A DNA stretch of 64,000 nucleotides from Casuarius casuarius (Eukaryota; Chordata; Aves; Casuariiformes; Casuariidae), in the NCBI GenBank assembly GCA_003342895.1, contig PTFA01000035.1, forward strand, positions 3,672,703 through 3,736,702. Direction: 5' to 3'. Numbering within the stretch: the stretch's first letter is position 1; the number at the start of each line of letters is the position of its first letter. This document shows, piece by piece, positions 38,576 to 50,750 of this stretch. Made by a program: the position numbers and the translations under genes. A model generated the notes under the pieces. The model was not told where the DNA came from. It ran no database searches and saw nothing but the letters and a program-made list of their open reading frames with translations.

Positions 38576-40128
38576 ACACACAGGAGACCAATGCGGATCA
38601 CTCCACAGCTACACACTGTGCCCAGCAACACAAAAGCAGAAACAAATGATATGACACTGAATGCTAAAGCTGGCAGTGCTGTTAAAGAGTTGATCACAAA
38701 ACTCAATTTTGCATCAGGAAATGCATCAAAACCACACCTTGTTAAACTAAACACACGCAAAGGCAAAGGAGAAGGAGAAATCCACACATTTATGTTAACA
38801 CTAGAGTCGTTTAAATTAAATTCATATCTGATGTATAACAAGGCCGCACACACACAAAAGAATGCAGCTATGAAAAGGGTGCCTATTCATTTACACAATG
38901 CTAAGCATTCAAAAACGATTTTGCAGAAGTCTTGCTAACCTGTCTGGCAGAAATTCCTCCAGACAACACAAATTAATTCTAAACAGAGAAGCTGTTAGTT
39001 TTTAATCTCTTATAAGCAAGGAGCTAGAATTCTGAAATAGTTTTCCAAATGCTGTTTTAAGGAATTATGCACAAATTAAAAAAGTATCCAGCAAGGGAGA
39101 AAATAGTTATTTAGCATAAGTACAGTTTTCAGCCAAGAACTCATACTCCAAACTGGCTGTGATAAAAGCAGACTGGAAGTTTCTAAGCAGGCTCTGAATC
39201 AGGCTTCCTCTCAAAGTAGCACGAACAAAAATGCTCAGAAGTTCTAACTGCTTATGAAAAGACACCACCAGTTTATTGAAGAGAAATATAACATGATTTC
39301 AGATTAGATGACCCAAGAGATCCCTTACTGTTTTACGCTCCTAAGTTTTAGGGATGATTATACCAGATTCATCCGCAGAGGCAACAAGAGACCTCATAAC
39401 AATCCTTTAACATCATTTTCTCCCCCCTGTTAAAACAAAGAGGTAGTCCTCAAAACTAGCCAGTTTCCCCACAGGAAATAACATCAGGTTAGAGCTCTCT
39501 GCCCTCCAGATCATCACACATTTTTTTCCAGTGCCTTTAATGCCATCCTTCTCCAGCCTGTGCTTCCAAGTAACACAAAATGAAATACATACCTAACATG
39601 AACAAGCAACCACATTAATGCAAAATAAGTTACGAGTTTTTCTGTAAAGTACCCTTTAAATAGCATGTGGATTTCTTTTTTTAATTCAACATGAGGGAGA
39701 AAAAGGTTGGGTGAACTTTTTTTTCCTTTGACCGCAGTTCAGAAGGGTATTATTTTACATAGCTCACGAGAGATAAATATCCTTAGGAGATCCACCACCT
39801 CTTCTCTGCATGCTTTTATCTGCCTGCGTTCCATATAGCCTTCGCTATTACTAGCTGGCTTCCACAGCCTGCAGATGTGTGCAGCACCACTGAAACAGGA
39901 AAGTACTGTTCACATAATTCACATAATGCCAGCTCACCAACCACCATATTTTTAATTTTCCTGACTTCTCAGAATGATTCTGAGGGGGACTCTAGAAGAG
40001 GATTTCCCTGTAATTTGTAACTGATACTAATTCCCCTCTTGTCTGCCCATATATCCGTTATATCGGGTCATAAAAATAAGATTATAAGCTTGATTAGTTA
40101 AATACTATCTTTCTATTTTTATTTCTCT

Positions 40129-40240
40129 GTATCAATTATATATAAATACTATAATCATAATAAATTATATCATTAATCATAAATATTATTATAAATATTA
40201 TATAAATTATAATTATTTGTGATTATATATTCATAAATTT
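40129..40240. repeat. AT-rich low-complexity block
   Basis: About 110 bp made almost only of A and T (ATAAT, TATAAAT variants) with many short palindromes. Confidence 0.85.
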
Positions 40241-41097
40241 CTAAGTGGAGGTTATAACTGTGTTCTTGGCCAAGCTGTCCCTTAACTTAAATAATTATTT
40301 TCTCCCTTGGATTTATCTTTTTTAATTTGCAGCATATCTTAAATACTACTGGCATATACATAATTACAAAAGTTACAGTCGAAATGAAGTCTTCATGACT
40401 GAGGTTTACGAGTCATTCAACTTGGCATTTTCACGTGTAACTAAAAGGGAGGGAAATAGTTTATCAAAGAGAAAAGAGGAGGGAAACAAAAGGAGGAGAA
40501 ATAGCCACTGCACACAGTCATAGAACCAAAGGCTGGCACAGAAGGCAACCCCAAGCCTCTCTACAAATCAGTATGTTTCCAGCAGATATGGGAAAGGAGT
40601 AGGCAAAAAAATGCACACAGAAAGGCCTCAAGTGATCAGAATTAAGAAGGAGAAGGAAAGAGAGAAAGAGCACACGTGCACACGCGAGAAAAGCTTTTTG
40701 GCATATTTTTTCAAGATTCCAGCATACTTCAACCTGAGGCAGATATCTGAACCAGAATCACAAGTCTGAAACTGCAAATTGGTACAAGAGTCACAATATG
40801 AGGAACAATCCCACTTCTGAGTAGGCTAGTACATGTTTTCTATTATATGCTGAATAGAATATGAGACCTATTTAAGAGTGGTGCTGTATTATCCTAACAT
40901 ATTCTGTGTTTCAGCTTCAAAGTACTGCAGGATTCAATGAATCTTTGTTGGTATTACTGAGACAGTAAAGAAAAAACACAAAACTGTATTCTTCTGTAGT
41001 CCACAAAAACTACGATTTCTCTCTGATATGCAGTCAATGAGCGGGTTTTAAAGAGAAGGCATTGGGAACATGGAAAGACTCTCTGATCACACACATT

Positions 41098-41121
41098 AAA
41101 AAAAAAAAAAAAAAAAAAAAA
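41098..41121 (+). repeat. Poly-A run (24)
   Basis: Twenty-four consecutive A. No retrocopy body or target-site duplication is visible beside it. Confidence 0.9.
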
Positions 41122-41904
41122 GAATCTGTATCTGAAACCTTAACATCAGATTCTGGAAAGTTACCACATCTTAAGTACCTCTGGCTTACCAACTTATAAA
41201 AACACAACTTAGTTTAGAAGGCAAAAGCAGACTCAGTCTAGTACAGGAAATCACAGGTATCTGAATAACCTAAAGAGATTGCAATTTCCAATCATCAGTA
41301 GTCCTTTTTGTCTAACAAAAACACATTACATAAAAAACAACTGTAAGTTCAAAAAGCACAGTAATAACTAAACAGAGAGCTTCCTGCACTCAAGGCCCAG
41401 AAGACTCTTAGCAATCACGGCGTGTATTTGTCAGCACTTCTCATTCACCTCCAGACAAAAATCTGTACTGTCAGGAGGAAAATAATATATTCTCTAGAGA
41501 ACATTGGACACTTTGGATCTCCTTTTTCCTAGATGCTGATAAACCAATCCTGCCAAGGATAGTCTTGGATTACATAATGTATTTTTGGAAGAACAAATAT
41601 TTTGCTTTTGGAATGCATCAAATCCAAAGCTTTTTAAAAGCAAGAAAACAAAACCACACACCAGGAAAAAAACAAAAACAAAAACACATCTACATTCTGT
41701 TCCCTAAATTTGAGTGAAAAGCGAGCAAGAACATCAAGAGTTTCTGCTTTTGCATTTCTTAAAATGGAGAGAAATGAGGAAAGCATTATAAAATGGTGGA
41801 GACGCTGCTCAAAAACTGGAACCAGATACAAAAATATTAAAGAAATTGAAATTCATATAAATATAGGAAAATTTAAACAAAAAACTTACTTTGCTTAGAT
41901 AGCC

Positions 41905-41960
41905 TGAAATCCTGTCCTCACTGAAATTAATGGAATAAGGATCTAACAAGATTTTAGAAT
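41905..41960. repeat. Ancient amniote repeat fragment
   Basis: GAAATCCTGTCCTCACTGAA followed by ATTAATGGAAT resembles the old sauropsid repeat phrase gaaatcctggccccattgaagtcaatgg. Short and divergent. Confidence 0.35.
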
Positions 41961-42227
41961 ACAAAAATAGCTAATTCATAGTAATAGTCTTCACCAATTA
42001 AGATGCTGATTTCTATCAATAACTTGATATCATCCACATCATCATGACAGAAAGCAATTTTCAGTGCTTCTTCAAGCTACAGTTAGCAGAGAGCAGTCCA
42101 TCAAAGCTTCTTTTAATAGAAAGGATACAGAACATCCTCAGAATGGCAAATCCTTTTTAAGGAGTTTTGAAGAGTGAGAGAGTAGCCAAGAACTATCTGT
42201 TCCCTTTAACACAATTAATTTTGAGCT

Positions 42228-42251
42228 CAGTATAATCATAGGATTATACTG
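42228..42251. repeat. Perfect 10-bp hairpin, 4-nt loop
   Basis: CAGTATAATC and GATTATACTG flank ATAG. Confidence 0.85.
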
Positions 42252-43489
42252 CATTTTATTTGAAATGAAAGTTTTCCCTCGGAGACTGAATTACATCCCA
42301 TGTATCATAACCTACACCGCTACCCAGGCTAGGTAGTATGAAAGATGCTAAGGCTTGTAGTTTGATAAATACAAGCTACTTTGCTTATCTTTCCCCTTCA
42401 CATGAAAACGCCAAACCCAAAACAGTAGTCCAGAAATCACAGTTCATGGATTTATGAACCAGTAAAAACACTCCCAGTAGCAAACCATGCCATTAAAAGC
42501 CTAACAAAAACAACAGATGGACTTTAAAATTTTAAAAGGGAAGTATGTTAAAATGTAGCTCTACTTCATACATGCATGACAGTGATTAAGAGAAAGAACG
42601 TATCATAGAAATGATTCATCCTGAGAAACTTCCCTCTGTGAGTAAAAAACCTGTTAGAAAGAACTGTTAATTTCTAAATATTCACTTCTGATTTAAAGAT
42701 CATTTGATCAAAGACATTGCAGGACTTCCCCAAATCGGTGCTTTTTTTTTTTTCCCCTGCTATTCACAGATTTGCCCGAAAGCAACTGACTGAAATAAAA
42801 ACCTTTGTTTATCTCACTGTTCTTATCCATAACGCTGAGATAAGAACCCTCAACACAGTCGAGGGCCATCTCTGTTCTGTGCTGTGACAAGACAAGCAAT
42901 TAAAGGAAAAGAGAGTTAGTGCACCCAAATAAACACACACTGCAACAGTAGCACAAGAGAGGGTTGTTTACAACACGCAGTGGATTACAGGAAAGTTTCC
43001 CAAATTGTCACTAAGCTGCCAATTTAAGTCTACAGGGCAGAGAGCAGATATACTAGCATGGGCCAGGAAGCAATAAAACTACAGTGGTGTGGATGCAGCG
43101 CCATACAAATATGACTAACCTGCTTCTGAAGCTAACCTAGGTATCTCTACACGACATTTCCTAGCACTCCCTGCTCTGGGGTTTGGCCCTGCAGAGCCAG
43201 CATGGGTGCAGCCATGCCCACGGTCCTTTCTCGTACTGTCTTTGTACGAGAGCAAGACAGGGAGTTCCACCTGCTTTTCAAGAGCTACACTGAGGTGAAG
43301 ATCTAAAAGTCTCACCCATCTGATAGATACAAGGTGGGGAGGAGCAAAAAAGAAGGAATCATGTTTTAATATCCTCTAGATTGTCCTGTCTCTGTCAGAT
43401 GACAAAAGTAGAGATACGAAGAACAGGGATTCTCAGTGCTGCACTCTCCCTGGATCTTACAGACAGTGCTTTACCACAGTAACTGTCTC

Positions 43490-45900
43490 TTATTTACCAC
43501 TTAATCAAAGGACCGAAAGGCACCTCAGAATCACCCAGCTCAAACCCCTGTGCCTGCTTCACAACTTGCATACGCTCGACTCATCTGTTTTTAAAGGTAT
43601 GCATAATTTTTCCTGGCAATCTATGGCAATGCAAGAGTGCCTAACAACCATGAAAACAGAACAGATCGTTGTAAGGAGCAAATGCGTGTACTTCACATAT
43701 TTAAAAACTGTTACCACATTGCCGACCCTCATTTCTTCACTATCTTTCTCTTCTTTCAAGCTAAAATAACACCTCTTAATTCATTCAATCATTCCTCCAG
43801 ATACCCAAGTAGTCTTATTGCTCCTCTCTGGACTCTCTCCAATGAGTCCATACTTTTTTTTTTAAATCCATCTTCAAAACTGGACACTACCCCAGTTCAG
43901 GCCTCTCCTCTGTCAGCAGAAAGATTACTTTACGTAACTTGCAGAAAAATATTTCTGTTCTCCCATCTGTGATGGGGTCACAGTTCACTAAGAACCGGAA
44001 AGGTCCTAAAGGCTTACTGGAGCAAACCTCAGGGTGAGGCAGGTACGCATTTGGTCTCTCTGGCCTTCTCTGATCACTCCCGCCAAGTAAGTGGAAGGAA
44101 CCAAGAGGCAGTAATCAGTTTAAAGCAGCCTCACTGCCTTCGAAGGAAGGAATGGGGCTGTGCTTTTGCTCATGCTTTTGCTATGCAAACTCCAGCCCCA
44201 ACCTGCGAACCAGCGCTACTGAGGTGACCTTTGCTGGGGGCAGAATACAACCATTCCGTGATGATATCGTGGCATGATATTCCCTAACTTTACAACAACA
44301 TAACACTGTTGACTCAGATTCTTGTCATCCATTATAACCCCCAAATCCTTAAGAGGGGAAAAACAAAACAAAAAACAGAGAAACAAAAAACCCACAACAT
44401 TATCTGCTGAGTCCATTCCCAGAGGAAACAATTCAAACAGCTTTGCACTTACCACAGTCTGTTCCTCTAGACATTCTTCAAGGAAAGAGAGAAGTTTCTA
44501 TTATAGGGAGTCAAGATATCAGGGATCAACTGTTCCTCTGTTTGCAAAGCTTCCTCTGTTTCGAGAAATAAATCACATCAGTTTAACATAGTTTAATCCT
44601 CAAAAAATTCATATGGGCTACTGCTCATTTTTTTGTCATCTTCTAGTGCTTTAGAAGAGTTTAATTCCCAGGGAAAATACTGGAATAAATAATCCAACAA
44701 CTGAGTCTACAAGTGCTCATTTCCACCCCACCCCCAACAACACTCCTAAAGACAGACACTGTAATTGCTCTTCAGTCTCACAGTATTACACATTCTCCAG
44801 GAGTTAAGAACCGCAGCAGATCAGGGATTACATCAGCTCTTCTTATCCCTTCAATAATGCTTTTTTAAATTTTTCAAACTTAAACTTATCTAAGTGCCCT
44901 ATAACCTGCTCCTTCCTTATTCCAGCCTAGGACTTTATTATTTGCCTTGAATATCAACTGTGCTAGCTTCCTAGTCCCAGTCTCTCTTACTAAGGATGTG
45001 ATGGAAAAAAAAGACCTCTGTCTGCTTTGCATCATCTGCCAACAGCTTCAGTTTTCAAAAAGCAGCAAGCCTTCCTTGTGTTTCTTTTTACCATCATTAT
45101 ATTTCTGTAACGATTTCATGTTACTTTTTGTGAGTGAGCCTTTCTGAATGCTGCATTTTAGTATTACATGCTTGTGCTACATTTTTATACCAGTGCTTAG
45201 TAACCTGACCCGGATTCTTTTCTCCTCTTCTTGTGTTTGAGGTTAAAGAGCTCACTAGTAGCCAAGCCAGCCTCTCCCCAATTTTCCTATTTTTCTCCAG
45301 AAAGGAACAGTTTGCATTTCTGCCATTAACATAATTTCCTGAAGGAACAATCTCTCCTAAATTTCTTTTGCCCTTAACACACAGAACTGGTGGATAAGAC
45401 CCATGCGAGTGCCTTACCCAAAGCTTGCCTTCCTAAATTTTATTGTTTTATTTTACTGTAAGTCCTCTTTTGCATCCTGTGAGCCAGACTTTCTCACTTG
45501 GTCACTCTCACGCAAGTTATCTGCCTTCTCTTGGTTAGGATAAAGGTTGGAAGAGCTCATCCTCTGGTTGTTTTGTCCATATTTAGTATCAGGAAAGCAT
45601 CGCTTAGGTCTTTCAAGAACTTACTAGCAACCTGCATCCTGCTGCATTCTCTTCCCAACATTCCTGGGTAATTAAATTCCTGTGCTCCAGATGATTCCTG
45701 CTACGTGTCCACAAACATCCCCATCCAGCAAATCTTCCTGGCTTGGCAGCCTTCAGCAACCTCTACCAAAATAGTATCTGTGTTTTCTTTTTTACTCACA
45801 ACTGATTAGCAGAACTGTTTATAACAGCAAAGTTTCTTTGTTTTGCCATCAACTGCTTTTTCAACTCCCTTATTCCATAGACTCAAATATTCCTCTTCTT
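43490..45900 (-). repeat. Ancient CR1/L3-type LINE remnant, 3' part, minus orientation
   Basis: On the plus strand, in order, are blocks that read as the reverse complement of the 3' region of CR1/L3 LINEs: CAGAATCACCCAGCTCAAAC (43529 on), CTCCTCTCTGGACTCTCTCC (about 43820), CAAAACTGGACACTACCCCA, CACTGTTGACTCAGATTCTT then ATAACCCCCAAATCCTTAAG (44300-44355), GCATCATCTGCCAACAGCTT (about 45030), and TGGGTAATTAAATTCCTGTG (about 45665). The LINE's 3' end is at the left. It is heavily mutated with no intact reverse-transcriptase frame. About 260 bp near 43970-44235 do not fit and may be an insertion. Right limit uncertain. Identified from memory of the consensus. Confidence 0.75.
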
Positions 45901-46710
45901 AAAGAAATCTCAAAAATAATGTTTTTATCTCTGAATATTTAAGCATATTTTGGCACGATAACTATTTAGATCACGTTATCTTCGTCAGTGAGCCTTCTGT
46001 CACTGACCTCAATGCTGAGCGCTCCTGAAATGCTGCAATGGAGTTGATATCTGCTTTAAACCTAATCTTTTGCTACCTTAAGTGTTTGCCAAAATTCGGT
46101 AAAACATTACTGCTAGTAATGAAATCTGTCCTCCTGCCAATACAGCAAAGTTTTATCCCCCACGCTTGCTGCTACCTCAAAAAAACCCAGTAACTTTCCA
46201 CCTATTGATGCGCTGCACGTGCACCTGTTACGGCAATGATAAAGCGCACAGCAAGTGCTAGATTTAAGCCTTGCATAGTTTAGCACTTCCTAAACTAGTA
46301 CAACATCCACAAAATCTGAGGCATTACTATCACGTTTGAATTTTAAATAGTCAAGGGGAGGAATCAGATAACACTTTATTCATCTTTAATTCATTTAACT
46401 TTTAAAAATGTATCTGCACACAAAGTAATTCAAATGCTGTTGAATTTCACTGAAGGCTAATGGGAAATGTTCATGCAAATACAAGCCACAAATTCTGCTA
46501 ATAATTTTCTTCCTTATAGGCAATGAATAGAAGAAACATTAATGCTCAGAAAAGAGTTCAGATAACCTCTTTATACACTAAAAGTCAAATAATTCAGTCG
46601 TTTTATTGATCTGATTGAATGTCATCAGAAACAAAGGACTGTATGCTTAAAAGCTTCTCTACTTCTTTAACTATAGCAGTTGATCTAATAAAGGGTATTA
46701 CCTCTATCTT

Positions 46711-46722
46711 TGACCTTTGCCC
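46711..46722 (-). promoter_or_regulatory. Consensus DR1 nuclear-receptor site (HNF4/RXR type)
   Basis: Plus-strand TGACCTTTGCCC is the reverse complement of GGGCAAAGGTCA, the textbook HNF4A/RXR direct-repeat-1 consensus. It sits in a low-repeat stretch with an octamer-like ATGCAAAT at about 46473. A 12-bp match alone is weak evidence of function. Confidence 0.3.
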
Positions 46723-46741
46723 CTGTGTCCTTAATACGGGT

Positions 46742-46790
46742 TGGTAAATGTGATGATTTACCACTTGAATATCACAGAAAATGTGATATT
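46742..46790. repeat. Two adjacent perfect hairpins
   Basis: TGGTAAAT/ATTTACCA (46742-46749 and 46756-46763) and AATATCACA/TGTGATATT (46768-46776 and 46782-46790) lie end to end within 49 bp. Confidence 0.8.
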
Positions 46791-46965
46791 AAAATCTTCC
46801 CAAATGGACTTGCAGACATTTCTGGTTAATACATTTTGTCAAATAAATCGCTAAAAAACAACACTAACAAAATATGTAACTTACAAGCAATATGCATCAT
46901 AAACGCACTTTTGCTGAACTTAGTTATTTCTCTTCATATATTTAAATAATCTTTTTGAAAAAAAA

Positions 46966-46980
46966 ATATATATATATATA
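46966..46980. repeat. (AT)n microsatellite
   Basis: About seven AT units after a poly-A run. Confidence 0.85.
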
Positions 46981-49900
46981 GAAGTTTTCCAAGTCCAAGG
47001 CCACCACCAGCATCCAAGCTAGACAAACCTAGCTCTATCCAGCCTAAGACGACTGCAAAACCAGCTCAATACTACTGTGTGTTCTGCTGTATCAGGAACC
47101 CCTTAAGCACAGGGCTGTTGCTGGCAACAATCACCACTGTAAAAATCATGCCAGCTAAATACTGCCGAGGGCAGATTTAACCACTAACATCCATAAAATT
47201 CCTGTGGTATCTGGCACCTGGTTCACACTAATATCTCCCAATGTGGTTCCCATTGCTGGGACCAAAGCATTAAGAACAAAAGTTATCTGGAGGGAGAAGG
47301 AAAAAATCAGTTTGTGCCCTCCATGTTTATTTTCTGGTTTTTGACTTAAGAAAACATAGTATTTTCACTTTGTATGTTCCTCAATGTATGAAAATGTTTG
47401 AAGGAGCTGATGAAGAAGTTTCTAATGGTTTACACAAAACCACTCCGAGCAGGCGAGCATAATTAATCTTAATGTCAGTCAGGAATTCAAAAAGGAAATT
47501 ATCCTGTTACACCTAGAAGCATCAAAAGTAATTGCAAACTGCACGTCCTATGCATCCCTGCATTCAAGGACAAATGTTAACGCACACACACACAGAAAAC
47601 GACCAGAAGATCAGCTGAACCCCTCCCTCCTTTCCAACCTGAGAATCACAAGCCCCAGCAAGGCTGATTCCCCCAATCCATGCCAAGGATATCTGGGTGG
47701 TTAAATAACAACGTAGGAGCAAAACAAGGAGCAGCACACCCTTCTCTGAAGAAGCTGATGCTTCACAGAAAAATAGTTGGCTGCCTAGTCTTTGTCATAG
47801 CTGTACCTCACCCAGGCAAGCATGAGAGGAAACCCAGCACGTACTCCAGGTCACATGCCCAGAGGAAGAGAGCCATCATCTCCATCATGAATCCACATCC
47901 CTTGTGGTTGAGAGCCTGTGTTCACCCCTTCCTGCAAAGCCCAGCACTGAAAATAATGCTGGTTTCTCATAGATAAACTTCCGTCATCGATGGGTTTTCT
48001 TACAGGAACGCAATATGAATTTATCACACCATGTACTAAAACATGTATTTATGGCACAGACAGAGCAATAAAAGCGGCACAAACATGCAAACAGGAAACA
48101 ACACAGCTATGTTTAGTACAGCACACTGGTCCAGTGTAACAAGATACTGACGCACAAATGTTTCAACCTTAGCATGTTATTATAAAAGCGATACCTTCCT
48201 ACTCAGAGACACTTCTCCCCTTGCATGCCCAAGATACATATACTTACAAAAACAAACCTCCACTATTCCTAATGCGATGCTAGTACAGCAGTGGAACAGC
48301 AAGCCAAATTTTCTCTGCCTCTCAAGCTTGTTGCATTATACCCTAGGGCAACAGCCTGCCTCTAAATGTGCCTTTTTAGCCACATCAAACTGAGTTAACA
48401 CAATTCAGTTTAAAACCCCACACTTCTTTGGGTGTCTGGCTGCATTACAGTGTTTGTTTGTTCTTTAAGGACACAACTTAGGTGTCCAAGAGCAAACATC
48501 TGAAAAATGTTTAGTTATTGCAAGTATATTAACTGTTGCTAACAAAATTAACTCAAAAGTACAATATTCTCAGACATATGGTTTCCCTCCTGCTTGTTCT
48601 CAGTGGTACCTGAGGTTTTACTACAGGTTTTGTTAATAGCTAAAAAGCTGGGGGGGAGGGGTTTAAAGGTATAATTAGGAAATCCTTCTAGCTATGAGCT
48701 CTTTTGCTGGCATCATTCTTTCTGTTCCCCAGGCAAATTAAACTACTACTAGAATAGTGACTACATTAGGGCTACTTCTAACAAAGTTGTTCACAAAAAT
48801 AAATCCTATCCTCAACCAACACAGTATACTGGCAACTCGTTAAATGTGAACTACAGTTTGGAGAATAAGGGGAGCAATTGCCTTTTATCAACAGTTATTT
48901 CAGCAAAGACCATAGCACATATGTTTTTATTGCAACATGGCTTTTTTTTTTAAAAAAACAAACTGGACAAGTTATACTAAGGGATGCAACTGTAACTATA
49001 TAAAATTGTGACTATCTGACTGTTTGGAAACTTGATTAGAGGTACAAGAGGAGAAGATGACATTTGACTATGCATCCACAGTTAGGTGGCAAAAATTACA
49101 TAAAAAGAATTTGCCTGACATTTTTGGTACTAATCTAGCTACGCATTTCCCACCCACACACAGAAGCAGGTAATATGCCCTCTACAAAGCTAATTATTAT
49201 TAGCCCAGAATTAACCATCATAGTCTAACAGATACCACCACTGCGCTGGTAGGCAATTCAGTATTACTTTTTACTTTGACAGGAAGGGAGAAGGTTATTG
49301 ATTTCCCAATAATTTACCCACTCTGGGGAGCCACCATAGTGTGAAGGAGAATAAATTCTAGGACAAATTCTGCAAGTGCCACGAAAACGTGCCGCATTCA
49401 GAGACAAAATAAAGCAACTCAAAGCTTTACGTACACCTTACACAGTCTAACTCAGAATCTCATTCCTCCTTTTCAGGTGGCAGTTGATTTTGGAGGGAGA
49501 AAAAAAAAAAAAGTGTTATTTGTATGTATGGAACTACTGCTTCAGGTCTCCTGCATGCAGATGTCATATTTGTGTCATGTTTCTGAACTTTTCTCTGTAA
49601 ATAAAAGCTAATCCCACCACATACCAAAGCTAACATGTTCTTAGATCCTTCTTGTCTTTGCGTGCCTTGGACCTCTGCCACTGCCTGTCACAAGCTCTTC
49701 TGTTACCTGGTCTGCTTTCATTCCATGCAGAATTGCATCACCTGGACAAGTCCTTCTAGATCACCTCTGAAATGAATTTTTTGGCCATACAGTTTAAATA
49801 GGAAAGTAGGAAAGCACTCTTATTGTACCATCAATGAGACTCATTTAGTAAAAGATACCTATATGTAGAAACAGGAAGTCTTGCATGATCAATGCTGTAA

Positions 49901-50749
49901 GGCAGAAAGTAAGGCAAGGTGCATTCCCAGAAGTTCTTCAGTCTTTATAACGCTAACTTTAACTGTGAATCTCAACACCTCCAAACCTCCGTAAGCAGAC
50001 ACTTTAAAGTGTACCAATATAAATTACACTAATTATTCCAGAACCAGTTATTGCTGTATGGATTCACATACATATTCAAAATAACTGTTCTTTTGGTTTA
50101 GCCTAGTCAGTTTTCAGACTTGAGACAGTCTAACTGACCGTCCCTGTCTGCACAATGCACTCCTACTTTCGAGAAGGATGAGTCAAACCAGGAAAAGGCA
50201 CTCTTTCTTGGAAATGGACAGTTCAGTTTTTAATGGTGCAGCAATTATTTAAGTAGCTACTGGCATGGCTATTCTTTAAAGCCTTTATTTTGCCTCTGTG
50301 CTATACTGCAAGAAGGACTGAAAGAAATTCAGAGTTTCCAGATTGATAGTGCCCCAGCTTTTGACCAGGGCTGGCCTTTGTAGTATCTTTTGGAAGCACT
50401 CCAAGGTTGCCTATTTCAGCTCCTCTAATACCAGAGCATTAGAAGTGCTTCTATTATATACCTAAAACACAGGCATCCACTGTCATGTGATACATCACCT
50501 GAAATACTTCCGAAAACGGAGGAGCTACCAGGAGCAGAACACAGGACATGAAAGCAGCATTTGTCAACAGCCTTCCTTGATGCCCTCTTTCCGGGGGGGT
50601 TCCTCAGAGGTGGATAGGGAATAGGATTTAATCCTAGTTGTAGGTCAGACAGTCTTACGCTAAATGATTATCTGGTGAGGCTGAGATCACAAGTAAGCTA
50701 ATGATGCCAAGTCAGCACATCTGAATAGAAGGAATGGTGGTGGTTGGGG

Positions 50750-50750
50750 N
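50750..50750. other. Single ambiguous base (N)
   Basis: One N inside a G-rich run; probably a homopolymer base-call problem. Confidence 0.98.

Noticed and set aside
38497..38938. Overlapping open frames on both strands (118 and 115 codons)
   Set aside because: They overlap each other and a CAAAA simple repeat; the hydrophobic minus frame is a by-product of T-rich sequence.
41098..41121. Poly-A(24) as the tail of a processed pseudogene
   Set aside because: No coding or 3'UTR-like body with similarity precedes it and no target-site duplication is visible.
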